Assembly (NCBI RefSeq): GCF_900110955.1
Contig: NZ_FOFR01000003.1
Location: forward strand, 186,001-250,000
Length of the DNA: 64,000 bases
Direction: 5' to 3'
Source of the DNA: Lentzea xinjiangensis
GTDB lineage: Bacteria > Actinomycetota > Actinomycetes > Mycobacteriales > Pseudonocardiaceae
Part shown: positions 53,818 through 62,148 of the stretch, in pieces
How positions within the stretch are numbered: the stretch's first letter is position 1
Layout of the letters: each line of letters opens with the position of its first letter
Made by a program: the position numbers and the translations under genes
The notes under the pieces: generated by a model
The model's input: the letters and a program-made list of their open reading frames with translations, nothing else
Told to the model about the DNA's origin: nothing
The model's database searches: none

Positions 53818-54162
53818 ATGGGTCGAGTGCTGCCATTCGTGATCGCGGCGTTGCTCAGTGTCGTCGTTCTGTTCACCCCGGAGTCAGGTGTGCCGACCGC
53901 GCCGCCTGGTACGGACAAGGTCGTGCACGCGGCGTTGTTCGCGTTGCTCGCCCTCACCGGCCTTTACGCGAAGATTCCTCGCATTTTGCCGCTGCTGGTG
54001 GTCTACGCGGGTGTCTCGGAGGTGCTCCAGCAGGTCGTCACGCCGCTGCGGCGCAGCGGCGACGTGCTCGACGCGCTGGTGGACGTCGCCGGCATCGCGC
54101 TCGGCTGGGCTATCGCGACCTGGATTCGCTCACGCCGACGTGGTCCTCGCACCACGCGTTGA
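53818..54162 (+). CDS. VanZ-like membrane protein
   Basis: 114 aa from ATG 53818. Three to four helices: FVIAALLSVVVLF, DKVVHAALFALLALTGLYA with the conserved K-x-x-H of the VanZ family, LPLLVVYAGVSEVLQ with the conserved E, and DALVDVAGIALGWAIA with the conserved D. Function in this family is not settled (glycopeptide tolerance in VanZ itself). Its last 53 nt overlap the convergent DUF2461 gene. Confidence 0.82.
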   Translation: MGRVLPFVIAALLSVVVLFTPESGVPTAPPGTDKVVHAALFALLALTGLYAKIPRILPLLVVYAGVSEVLQQVVTPLRRSGDVLDALVDVAGIALGWAIATWIRSRRRGPRTTR

Positions 54163-54757
54163 GGTCCCTGAGCTGCCGCCACGACTTGCGCACCCGGTCC
54201 AGGCACCCCGGCTCGTGCAGCACGTCGTCGGGCTCCCAGACCTTGCGCACGTAGATCGAGCGGTGCCGGAGCAGGTCGAGGTGCGGGTGGTCGTCGGCGA
54301 ACCCGCGCGGCTTGGACCTCATCACGTCACCGGCCAGCCGCCAGCCCTGCTTCACCAGCTTGTCGACGATCCCGCGCAGCAGGACGCCGTGCGCGCCGAC
54401 CGAGGCGCGGTAGCGGGCGAGCTGGTCAGGGGCCATGTGGAACGAGCCACCGCCGGTCATCAGGCCCTCGGGGCTGAGCTGCACGTAGTACGCGCCGCCG
54501 CCGCGTCCCTTCTCGATGACGCCGCCGCAATGCGTCTTGTACGGCGTCTTGTCCTTGGCGAACCGCACGTCGCGGTACGGCCGGAACACCTTCCCCTCGC
54601 CGAACTCCTTCTCCAGCGCGCGCAGCAGCGCCTCCATCGGCGCCCGCACGTCCCGCAGGTAAGTCTCCTTGTTGTCTTCCCAGTACGCCTTCGAGTTGTC
54701 CAGGACCAATCCGTCGTAGAAGTCGATGGCGTACTCGCCGAAACCGCTGAACGTCAC
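54110..54757 (-). CDS. DUF2461 (TIGR02453) family protein
   Basis: 215 aa from a GTG at 54757. FSGFGEYAIDFYDGLVLDNS, KAYWEDNKETYLRDVRAPME, FRPYRDVRFAKDKTPYKTHC and GGAYYVQLSPEGLMTGGGSF match the family closely. Widespread soluble proteins of unknown function. Convergent overlap with the VanZ-like gene means the two messages are antisense to each other over 53 nt. Confidence 0.88.
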   Translation of the reverse strand: MTFSGFGEYAIDFYDGLVLDNSKAYWEDNKETYLRDVRAPMEALLRALEKEFGEGKVFRPYRDVRFAKDKTPYKTHCGGVIEKGRGGGAYYVQLSPEGLMTGGGSFHMAPDQLARYRASVGAHGVLLRGIVDKLVKQGWRLAGDVMRSKPRGFADDHPHLDLLRHRSIYVRKVWEPDDVLHEPGCLDRVRKSWRQLRDLNAWCEDHVGVSESRSR

Positions 54758-54833
54758 CGCTTCAGCCTAGGCCGATCGCCCAAGCGCGTGAAAATTCGTT
54801 TGAGAACGCACAATCGGGACCATAATCCGGTGA

Positions 54834-56753
54834 ATGCCTCGCCGTATCAACGCGCTCGCGACCTGGCTCCACCAACTCGAACCGGACGAGGTGACCGCGA
54901 TCCTCGTGCATCGGCGTGACGTGGCGGACCGCTTCATCCGGACGTTGAAGGACCTCGCGACGCAGCTCACCGACGCGGACTCGGTGCGCGCCGCCGAGGA
55001 CACGCTGGACCAGGGCGCGCTCGACGTCCTCGGCGCCATCGTGGCGCAGGGCGGCTCGGGCACCGTCGACACGGTGTGCGCCGAGCTGCGCTGCACGACC
55101 GCCGGCTTCGAACGGGCCTTCGCCGAGCTCGGCCGGCGGGCGCTGGCGTGGCCGGAGGGGCCGAGGCTCGTCGCGGTGAACTCGGTGCGCGCGAGCGGCG
55201 CGGCGACCGGACGGCTGACGCCGCGGCCCCAGGCCCCGGCCAAGCGCACGGCACCGGAGATCTCCCCCGTCGTGCCCGCGATGTCCACTGTGGACGGAGT
55301 GGCGCGCCTGCTGGCCTACTGCGACCAGGACAACTTCGACGCCCGCTACACCGGCGGTGTAGCGACGGTGGAGATCCGGCGGGTCGCCAGGGCGCTGCGG
55401 GTCGCCGACGGCGTGCTGCGGCTGTGGCTGGAGCTCGCGGCCGAGGCCCAGCTCGTCGGCGTGGACCGCTCGCGGCTGCTGCCGACGAGGCAGGGTGACG
55501 ACTGGCTCGCCGCGCGGCCGGGCGCCCGGCTCGCGGCGCTGGTGAACGCGTGGCCGCGGATGGACTGGCGGCCGGAACCCGACCAGGCGCGGGCGGCGTT
55601 GCGCGACTACACCGGCTCGGCGGGGCTGGTGCTGCGGCGCAGCGCGTTGGAGAGCTTCTCGGCGCACGAGGCGTTCCTGGACATGGGTGAGCTGGTGGCG
55701 CAGCTCGTCTGGGAGCGTCCCGCGGTGCACGACGAGCGGGCGACGGCGGCGGTGATCGGCGAGATGGAGTCGCTGGGGCTCATGGCCGGCGGCGCCCTGA
55801 CGCCGCTGGGCGTGGCGGTGCGGGAGAACGGTGACGTCGAGGCCGCCGCGGCCCTGCTCATGCCACCGGCGACGGAGAGGGCCCTGTTCCAGACCGACAT
55901 GACCGCGGTGGTGACCGGGCTGCCCTCACCGGAGCTCAGCGCCACGCTGGACCTGGTGGCCGACCTGGAGGACAACGACACCGCACGGGTGTGGCGGCTG
56001 TCGGCGGGATCGGTGCGGCGCGCGCTGGACACGGGGTTGTCCGCGCAGGACGTGCTCGCGCGACTGGCAGCCGTGGCGGAGGCACCGCTGCCGCAGGTCG
56101 TCGAGCACCAGGTGCGGGACGTGGCGCGGCGGCACGGGCAGCTGACGGTGACGGACGTGGCGAGCTGCCTGCGGGCCACGGACTCGGCGCTGCTGCAGGA
56201 GATCGCCCGGTCCAAGCGGCTGGCGCCGCTCGAGCTGCGGTTCCTGGCGCCGACGGTGCTGGCGTCGGGCAAGCCGATGGCGGAGACGCTGGCGGCGTTG
56301 CGGCGGGCCGGGTACGCGCCGACCGGACTGGACGCGGGTGATCAGTCCATTGTGGAGAGTGTCGAGCGGCGCCGGGCGCCGGCGCGGGGCGAGCGCCGGC
56401 CGGAGAGCTGGTGGCGTACCGAGCTCGACGACCTGGAGCTCACCCAGCTCGCGGTCAGGCTGGTGGAGCAGGAACGGCCGACCGTCGGGCGGGGCGCCCC
56501 GCGGGCCGGCGCGGCGCGGATGCTGCGGGACCAGAACGTCGTCCTGTGCGACGAGGAGGTGCTGGTCCTCGCCTCCGCCCTGGTGGACGGGCAGCGCGTC
56601 GCGATCGAGTACGCGAGCGGCCCGCGCGAGCTGGAGTCGCACGTGATCATCCCGACCAAGCACCTGGAGGGCGTGTTGAGCGCCGACTGCGCGGACGGCA
56701 CGAGCAGGGAGTTCGACATCGGGCACGTCCGCAAGGTCGCGCTGCCGGAATGA
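54834..56753 (+). CDS. Helicase-associated (XPB N-terminal/Helicase_C_3-like) protein
   Basis: 639 aa from ATG 54834. Relatives in mycobacteria and other actinobacteria are annotated as XPB/Ssl2 N-terminal-like proteins and often lie beside an XPB helicase gene. No helicase motor motifs (no Walker A/B) are present here. N-terminal half: helical and winged-helix-like repeats (LDVLGAIVAQGGSGTVDTVC). Middle: EVQTDMT-like ALFQTDMTAVVTGLPSPELS, which is a family hallmark, with DTGLSAQDVLARL and PLPQVVEHQVRDVARRHGQL. C-terminal: VLASALVDGQRVAIEYASGP, a WYL-like strand pattern. Probably DNA repair or transcription-linked. It precedes the NACHT gene by 52 nt on the same strand, so they may be co-transcribed. 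Confidence 0.8.
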   Translation: MPRRINALATWLHQLEPDEVTAILVHRRDVADRFIRTLKDLATQLTDADSVRAAEDTLDQGALDVLGAIVAQGGSGTVDTVCAELRCTTAGFERAFAELGRRALAWPEGPRLVAVNSVRASGAATGRLTPRPQAPAKRTAPEISPVVPAMSTVDGVARLLAYCDQDNFDARYTGGVATVEIRRVARALRVADGVLRLWLELAAEAQLVGVDRSRLLPTRQGDDWLAARPGARLAALVNAWPRMDWRPEPDQARAALRDYTGSAGLVLRRSALESFSAHEAFLDMGELVAQLVWERPAVHDERATAAVIGEMESLGLMAGGALTPLGVAVRENGDVEAAAALLMPPATERALFQTDMTAVVTGLPSPELSATLDLVADLEDNDTARVWRLSAGSVRRALDTGLSAQDVLARLAAVAEAPLPQVVEHQVRDVARRHGQLTVTDVASCLRATDSALLQEIARSKRLAPLELRFLAPTVLASGKPMAETLAALRRAGYAPTGLDAGDQSIVESVERRRAPARGERRPESWWRTELDDLELTQLAVRLVEQERPTVGRGAPRAGAARMLRDQNVVLCDEEVLVLASALVDGQRVAIEYASGPRELESHVIIPTKHLEGVLSADCADGTSREFDIGHVRKVALPE

Positions 56754-56805
56754 ACAGCTGGTGAAGTTCCGGGAAGCGCGGTGATCACGTGCCGATACTG
56801 GCGAT

Positions 56806-59670
56806 GTGCCCGATCCGTTTTCCGCCGGACTGCTGCTGGTGCTCGAGACCGCGCTGGAGCGCGTGCTGCTCGGTCTCTTCGACGTGGTGCACAAGGGGGC
56901 CAGGAACAAGAAGCGGCAGCGGGAGCTGACCCGGCCGGGTCCGCTGGTCGAGCGGGTCTCCGGCGAGCTCGCCCGGGGTGAGCTCAGCACCGTCGAGCAG
57001 CACGAGTGGCAGGCCGCGGTGGACGCGGTGCGCGAGTCGCTGGAAGCGGCGCTGCCGTTGCGCGAGGACGAGGCGCTGCGGGTGATGCTGACGCCCGAGT
57101 CGCTGCGCGCGTACGTGCTGACCAGGTCGGAGAAGATCCGGCGGGCGGCGGGCCTGTCCGACCACGCGACGGCCGTCCACGACGCGCTGCTGACGCGGGT
57201 CTGCGTCGCCGTGGTGGAGCTGGTGTGGTCGCAGCCGGAGTACGCGCGGCGGCTCGCCGTGGAGATGTTCCGGATCAGCCGGGCGACGGCCGATGCCGTG
57301 GCCCGCCTCGCCGACCGGCAGCAGGTGGCGCTGGCCTCGTCGCACCGGGACTTCGAGGACCGCTACGCCGACCAGGTCTCGCACTCGCTGGGCGGGCTGG
57401 AGCTCTTCGGCGTGTCGCGCGGGCGGGCGCCGCGGCGGCACTCGTTCGACACCTCGTACGTCTCGCTGGCGGTGGCACGGGTCGGCGACACCGACGAGCT
57501 GACCGGTGCCGGGCTGCCGGTGGCGGCGGCACTGGCGGACACGCCACGGGTGCTGATCCGGGGCGGCGCGGGCGCGGGCAAGACGACGTTCCTGCGCTGG
57601 CTCGCGATGAACGCGCTGGGCGAGACCCGGACCTCGGGCAACGAGTGGCTCGGGCTGGTGCCCTTCTTCGTACCGCTGCGGCAGTACGCGACGCTGCCGA
57701 AGCCGGAGGAGTTCATCTCGTCGACCGCCTCGATGATCGAGGAGGAGAAGCCGTCCGGGTGGGTCACCGCGCGGCTCAAGGAGGGACGTGCGCTCGTCCT
57801 GGTCGACGGCGTGGACGAGCTGGTGTCGGAGCGGCGCGAGGAGGCGCGCCAGTGGCTCTGCCGGCTGGTGAACGCCTACCCGCAGGCCAGGTACGCGATC
57901 ACCACGCGCCCGGCGGCCGTGCCGGAGGACTGGCTGGAGGAGTGCGACTTCGCCGCGTTCGACCTGCTGCCGCTGAGCGACAAGGGCGTGCGCGACTTCG
58001 TCGAGGCCTGGCACACCGCGGCGCGCGACGAGCCGGGGCTCACCCGGGACGCGCGGGTGTGGCTGACCGACTGCGAGGCGCGGCTGCTGGCGACCCTGGG
58101 CAGGCGTCCCGACCTGCGGCGGCTCGCGTCGAGCCCGTTGCTGGCGGGGCTGTTGTGCGCGTTGCACCAGGACCGGAACATGCACCTGCCGCGCGATCGG
58201 CGGTCGCTGTACGAGGCCGCGCTGGACCTGCTGCTCGTGCGGTGGGACGAGGACCGCGGGCTCGCGCTGCCGTCGTTCTCCAAGGAGGAGCAGCTCGTCC
58301 TGCTGCAGCGGTTCGCGTACTCGCTGGTGCGCAACCGGGAGCTGACGGTGCCGCGCGAGGAGGCCGTGCACCGGCTCGGGAACGCGATGCGGGGGCTGAG
58401 GTCGCACGACATCGACCCGGACGAGGCGATGCAGCGCCTGCTCGAACGCGCGGGGCTGCTGCGCGAGGTGTCGTCCGAGCGGGTGCAGTTCGTGCACCGC
58501 ACGTTCCGCGACTACCTGGCGGCCAAGGAGGTCGTCGACGCGGGCGACCTGAACCTGTTGGTGGACAGGGCACATCTCGACGAGTGGCATGACGTCGTGG
58601 TGATGGCGGTCGCCCACGCCCGGCCGCGCGAACGGGCTCGCGTGCTGATGGACCTGCTGGCGGGCAACGACGACACGCGCAAGGACGAGCGCGGGCGCGA
58701 CAAGCTGCGGCTGCTCGCGCTGGCGTGCCTGGACCAGGCCGACGTGATCGAGCCGGAGACGGCGCGGGCGCAGGTCACGCAGGCCGCCGCCGCGCTGATC
58801 CCGCCGACGAGCTTCGCGCACGCCGACGCGCTGGCCGAGGCCGGCTCGTTCGTGGTCGACCTGCTGCCGGGACCGGAGGCCGCGGAGGAGGCCGCGTACG
58901 TCGTGCGGACGCTGGCCAACATCGGCGGCGACGGAGCGTGGGAGCGGCTGGCGGAGTTCGTGGCCGTGGACCACGCGATGGTCATCGACGAGCTGCTGCG
59001 GGCGTGGCGGAACACGCCGGACGCCGAGAAGTACGCCAGGAGCGTTCTGTCCAAAGTGGACTTCGGCGACCGCAGGGTCGACGTCCGCGGCTGGCACCGG
59101 ATCCAGTTCATCATGCACCTGGAGAAGCTGCGGCACGTGCGGTGCATCGGAAACATCAACCCGCTCGACCCGCTGGGCGCGATGCCGTCGCTGCACCGGC
59201 TGGAGCTGTGGGAGAACGAGGTCATGCGCGACCTCTCGCCACTGGCCGGTTCCCGGTCACTCAAGGAGCTGCACCTGAGCCGGTGCCGGCCACTCGGGCG
59301 GATCGACCTGTCCCCGGTGAGGGACCTGGACGAGCTGCACCTGCACTTCAGCCGGGTCGAGCTGGCGTCGCTCGCGGGCGGGTCGCTGCGGCGGCTGCAG
59401 ATCCGCGACTCCGGGACCGACGACGGGCTGGAGGCGTTGCCGGAGCTGCCCTCGTTGCGGGAGCTCGCGATCGACCACCGCCCGCCCTACCCGCTGACGG
59501 GGCTGCGGCGGTGGCCGACCATCACGACGCTGGAGGTCTTCGGCGTGCCCGCGCCGGACGACCTGCGCGCGCTGCCGGCGCTGGAGCACCTGGTCGTGCA
59601 CCAGCCGGAGTCGGCGGCCCGGCTGGAGGAGCTGCGCGCACAACTGCCGGGCGTGCGCGTCACGACGTGA
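56806..59670 (+). CDS. Bacterial NACHT-LRR (NLR-like) protein
   Basis: 954 aa from GTG 56806, no strong ribosome site. Residues ~1-245 are helical and amphipathic (FSAGLLLVLETALERVLLGL), like NACHT N-terminal helical domains. A NACHT STAND ATPase follows: Walker A IRGGAGAGKTTFLRWLA near 250-262, Walker B ALVLVDGVDEL near 330-339, sensor ARYAITTRPAA, and the winged-helix end FVHRTFRDYLAAKEVV near 565-585. A helical spacer leads to leucine-rich repeats from about 770 (LRHVRCIGN, PSLHRLELWENEV, SLKELHLSRCRPL, DLDELHLHF, SLRELAIDH). This is the plan of bNACHT proteins with antiphage roles. No extra effector domain is fused. The gene's last codons are the first copy of a 50-bp tandem repeat. Confidence 0.9.
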   Translation: MPDPFSAGLLLVLETALERVLLGLFDVVHKGARNKKRQRELTRPGPLVERVSGELARGELSTVEQHEWQAAVDAVRESLEAALPLREDEALRVMLTPESLRAYVLTRSEKIRRAAGLSDHATAVHDALLTRVCVAVVELVWSQPEYARRLAVEMFRISRATADAVARLADRQQVALASSHRDFEDRYADQVSHSLGGLELFGVSRGRAPRRHSFDTSYVSLAVARVGDTDELTGAGLPVAAALADTPRVLIRGGAGAGKTTFLRWLAMNALGETRTSGNEWLGLVPFFVPLRQYATLPKPEEFISSTASMIEEEKPSGWVTARLKEGRALVLVDGVDELVSERREEARQWLCRLVNAYPQARYAITTRPAAVPEDWLEECDFAAFDLLPLSDKGVRDFVEAWHTAARDEPGLTRDARVWLTDCEARLLATLGRRPDLRRLASSPLLAGLLCALHQDRNMHLPRDRRSLYEAALDLLLVRWDEDRGLALPSFSKEEQLVLLQRFAYSLVRNRELTVPREEAVHRLGNAMRGLRSHDIDPDEAMQRLLERAGLLREVSSERVQFVHRTFRDYLAAKEVVDAGDLNLLVDRAHLDEWHDVVVMAVAHARPRERARVLMDLLAGNDDTRKDERGRDKLRLLALACLDQADVIEPETARAQVTQAAAALIPPTSFAHADALAEAGSFVVDLLPGPEAAEEAAYVVRTLANIGGDGAWERLAEFVAVDHAMVIDELLRAWRNTPDAEKYARSVLSKVDFGDRRVDVRGWHRIQFIMHLEKLRHVRCIGNINPLDPLGAMPSLHRLELWENEVMRDLSPLAGSRSLKELHLSRCRPLGRIDLSPVRDLDELHLHFSRVELASLAGGSLRRLQIRDSGTDDGLEALPELPSLRELAIDHRPPYPLTGLRRWPTITTLEVFGVPAPDDLRALPALEHLVVHQPESAARLEELRAQLPGVRVTT

Positions 59671-59835
59671 CGCCGGACGAGCTGCGCACAACTGCCCGGC
59701 GTACACGTCACCACGTCACGCCGGACGAGCTGCGCGCACAACTGCCCGGCGTGCGCGTCACCACGTCACGCCGGACCGGCCGCGCCCACAACTGCCCGGC
59801 GTACACGTCACCACGTCACGCCGGACCGGCTGCGC
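59629..59835. repeat. ~50-bp tandem repeat, four copies, overlapping the NACHT-LRR 3' end
   Basis: Copies: 59629-59678, 59679-59726 (48 bp), 59727-59776, 59777-59826, then a 9-nt partial copy. Shared core: CACAACTGCC-GGCGT and CGTCACGCCGGAC. Copy 1 encodes the protein's last residues, ELRAQLPGVRVTT. Its stop TGA is TCA in every other copy, so the stop arose, or was lost, by one base. The array ends two bases before the nuclease stop on the other strand. Confidence 0.92.
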
Positions 59836-59836
59836 C

Positions 59837-60661
59837 TCACCACCGGATGTCGGCGAGGCTCCCCAGCGGTTTGCGCTCCGACTCCTCGAACAACTGCACG
59901 GACGCGGTGTCGGCGGCGTGCAACTGCGCCGGGAAGGTGAAGCTCACCCGCTTCTCCAGCTCGGCCAGCGACACCTGGAACACGCGGAACTCGTCCAGGT
60001 CGAGCGCCTCCGCGAGGACGAGGTTCTGCGTGAGCAGGAACGCGCTGCACCGCAGCTCCCCGTTCACCACGAACGCGATCGCCTTGTAGAACTCGCGCGG
60101 GATCGCGACGCTGCGGAACACCCGGTCGTCGGCGTTGAACACCGGGCCGCCGTAGGCGCTGACCCTGAGGTTGTCCACGTCGACGTCGGCGAGCACCGCG
60201 TCCTCGAGCCGGCCCCAGAGCCCTTCCTTGGTGCTCTGGTTGAAGTCGTCCATCTGCGGCGTGATGTTCGTGAAGAAGAACGAGTCCTTGTTCGCCCGCT
60301 GCGCCTCCGCCTTCGGGCCCCAGCACAGGTCGGCGCGGCGGGCGAGGTGGCCGCGGTCGAGCCTGTTGTCGCGGTAGAGCTCGTCGCCGGTCTGGAACCC
60401 GGCGGGGACCCGCGGGTCCTTGACGAACGGGATGTTGGTGCGGCTCAACGCTTTCAGGTCGCCGCCGTCGATGTTCCACGCGACCCAGAGCGCGAACTTG
60501 CGCGACTTGCTCATGGCGAGCGAGAAGTGCGTGTAGTCGATCGTGGTCGAACCGTCGAGCTCCACCGCGTCGGCGGCCCCCGAGTCCGTCAGGACGGGGA
60601 TCCCGGCCTCGACGCCGAGGAACTCCTCGTCAAAGCCGATCTTCACGGCTGTGCTGGTCAT
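59837..60661 (-). CDS. DNA/RNA non-specific endonuclease (DRGH type), no signal peptide
   Basis: 274 aa from ATG 60661, with AGGGGG six nt upstream (an in-frame upstream ATG is ignored). beta-beta-alpha metal endonuclease of the NucA/Serratia family: D102-R-G-H105 (general base His) and the Mg-ligand Asn (N141) in FTNITPQMDDFNQ. The N-terminus (MTSTAVKIGFDEEFLG) has no signal peptide, so the nuclease would act inside the cell. Family members of this short, signal-less type are common in bacteria, but their role is unclear. Its 3' end faces the NACHT gene across the tandem repeat. Confidence 0.88.
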   Translation of the reverse strand: MTSTAVKIGFDEEFLGVEAGIPVLTDSGAADAVELDGSTTIDYTHFSLAMSKSRKFALWVAWNIDGGDLKALSRTNIPFVKDPRVPAGFQTGDELYRDNRLDRGHLARRADLCWGPKAEAQRANKDSFFFTNITPQMDDFNQSTKEGLWGRLEDAVLADVDVDNLRVSAYGGPVFNADDRVFRSVAIPREFYKAIAFVVNGELRCSAFLLTQNLVLAEALDLDEFRVFQVSLAELEKRVSFTFPAQLHAADTASVQLFEESERKPLGSLADIRW

Positions 60662-60767
60662 GTGTCGCCCCCTGTGGCTCATCTGCAGGGTCGACACATC
60701 TCACGGAGCCGTTAGCCGGGTACACCCGGACGGCCCAGTGTTCACCGGTTCTTCTCGATCTCGTTCC

Positions 60768-60804
60768 CGGTGGCGCCGCGGCCGCGGAGGCCGCGGCGCC
60801 ACCG
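60768..60804 (-). terminator. Terminator of the SulP-carbonic anhydrase operon
   Basis: Perfect 16-bp stem (60768-60783 with 60789-60804), loop GCGGA, directly after the SulP stop. Confidence 0.8.
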
Positions 60805-60806
60805 CG

Positions 60807-62138
60807 CTACCTGCCGACCAGCTCGACGGTCCTGCCCGCCCGGCGGGTCTCGTCGACCCACTGGTCGATGGCCTGCCCGCAGGCCTGGTCGAGGTGCCGG
60901 ACCTCGCTCAGGTCCATCCGGACGTGCTCCCGGTCGACGCCGTCCAGCACGTCCAGCAGCCGCGGCAGCCGCAGGAAGGTCGCGTTGCCGCGCAGCTCGA
61001 CCCCCTCCGGCGTGACCACGACCGACAGCCGCGACACGTCCCAGGCCGTCTTCACGACCGCGGCCAGCAGACCCACCACCGTGCCGGTCAGCAGGTCCGT
61101 GGCCACGATCAGCCCGGCGGTCAGCACGAGCACCGCGGCTTCGGTCCTGTCCGTGCGCCACAACGCGACGAGCTGCCGCAGGCCGAGCAGCTTCCACCCG
61201 GCGTGCACCAGCACCGCCGCCAGCACGGCGACCGGGATCAACGTCAGCAGCCCCGGCGCCAGCACCACGAACAGCAGCAGCCACACGCCGTGCAGGACCC
61301 TGGACGCCTTGGTGCGCGCACCCGCCGACACGTTGGTCGCGCTGCGCACGATCACGGCCGTCATGGGCAGCGCCCCGAGCAGGCCGCAGATCGTGTTGCC
61401 CACCCCCTGCGCGACCAGCTCGCGGTTGTAGCGCGTGCGTGGACGGTCGTGCATGCGGTCGACGGCGGCGGCGCTGAACATGCTCTCCGCCGAGGCGACC
61501 AGCGCGAACACCACCGCGGTGCCGACGACCCCGGTGTCCAGCAGCGAGAAGTCCGGCAGGTGCACGTCCGCCGACAGAGTGCCGACCACGATCCGGTCGA
61601 CCTGCGCCGCGAAGACCGCGGCCAGCGCGGTGCAGACGACGACACCCACGAGCACGCCGGGCACGACCCTCAGCGGGGTCCGCTGCCACAGCAGCATGAT
61701 CACGACGGTGAGCAGCGCGAGCGCCACCGCCACCGGGGACGCCACCACCGGCTCGAGCTGCCCGAGGATCAGCACCAGCCCGATGCCCGCGAGCATGCCC
61801 TGCACCACCGACGGCGAGATCGCGCGGAACCACCGCCCGCACCGGGCCAGGCCCAGCGCCACCTGCAGCAGACCGGCGCCGAGGACGATCACGCCCAGCG
61901 CCTGGATCCCGTGCCGGCCGACGGCGTCCGCCACCAGCACCGTCAGTCCGGCGGCCGGCCCGCTCACCTGCATCGTGCTGCCCGGCAGCAGGCCGACGAC
62001 GATACCGCCGACCACGCCGGTCACGATGCCGAGTTCGGCCGGCACCCCGGAGGCCACCGCCACGCCCACGCACAGCGGCAGCGCCACGAGGAACACGACG
62101 ATCGATGCGCCGAGATCGGCCCAATATTTCTTGATCAC
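60807..62138 (-). CDS. SulP family anion (bicarbonate/sulfate) transporter with STAS domain
   Basis: 443 aa from GTG 62138 (AGGGGA six nt upstream). Ten or more helices with SulP signatures PLCVGVAVASGVPAELGIVT, VSGPAAGLTVLVADAV, AISPSVVQGMLAGIGLVLIL, MHDRPRTRYNRELVAQGVGN. STAS domain at ~375-440 (MDLSEVRHLDQACGQAIDQW). Sits 10 nt behind the carbonic anhydrase gene on the same strand, so bicarbonate is the likely substrate. Confidence 0.9.
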   Translation of the reverse strand: MIKKYWADLGASIVVFLVALPLCVGVAVASGVPAELGIVTGVVGGIVVGLLPGSTMQVSGPAAGLTVLVADAVGRHGIQALGVIVLGAGLLQVALGLARCGRWFRAISPSVVQGMLAGIGLVLILGQLEPVVASPVAVALALLTVVIMLLWQRTPLRVVPGVLVGVVVCTALAAVFAAQVDRIVVGTLSADVHLPDFSLLDTGVVGTAVVFALVASAESMFSAAAVDRMHDRPRTRYNRELVAQGVGNTICGLLGALPMTAVIVRSATNVSAGARTKASRVLHGVWLLLFVVLAPGLLTLIPVAVLAAVLVHAGWKLLGLRQLVALWRTDRTEAAVLVLTAGLIVATDLLTGTVVGLLAAVVKTAWDVSRLSVVVTPEGVELRGNATFLRLPRLLDVLDGVDREHVRMDLSEVRHLDQACGQAIDQWVDETRRAGRTVELVGR

Positions 62139-62148
62139 CGTGAGTCCC

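Noticed and set aside
59629-59835. CRISPR array
   Set aside because: Copies are contiguous ~50-bp tandem repeats without variable spacers, and copy 1 is coding. No cas genes are near.
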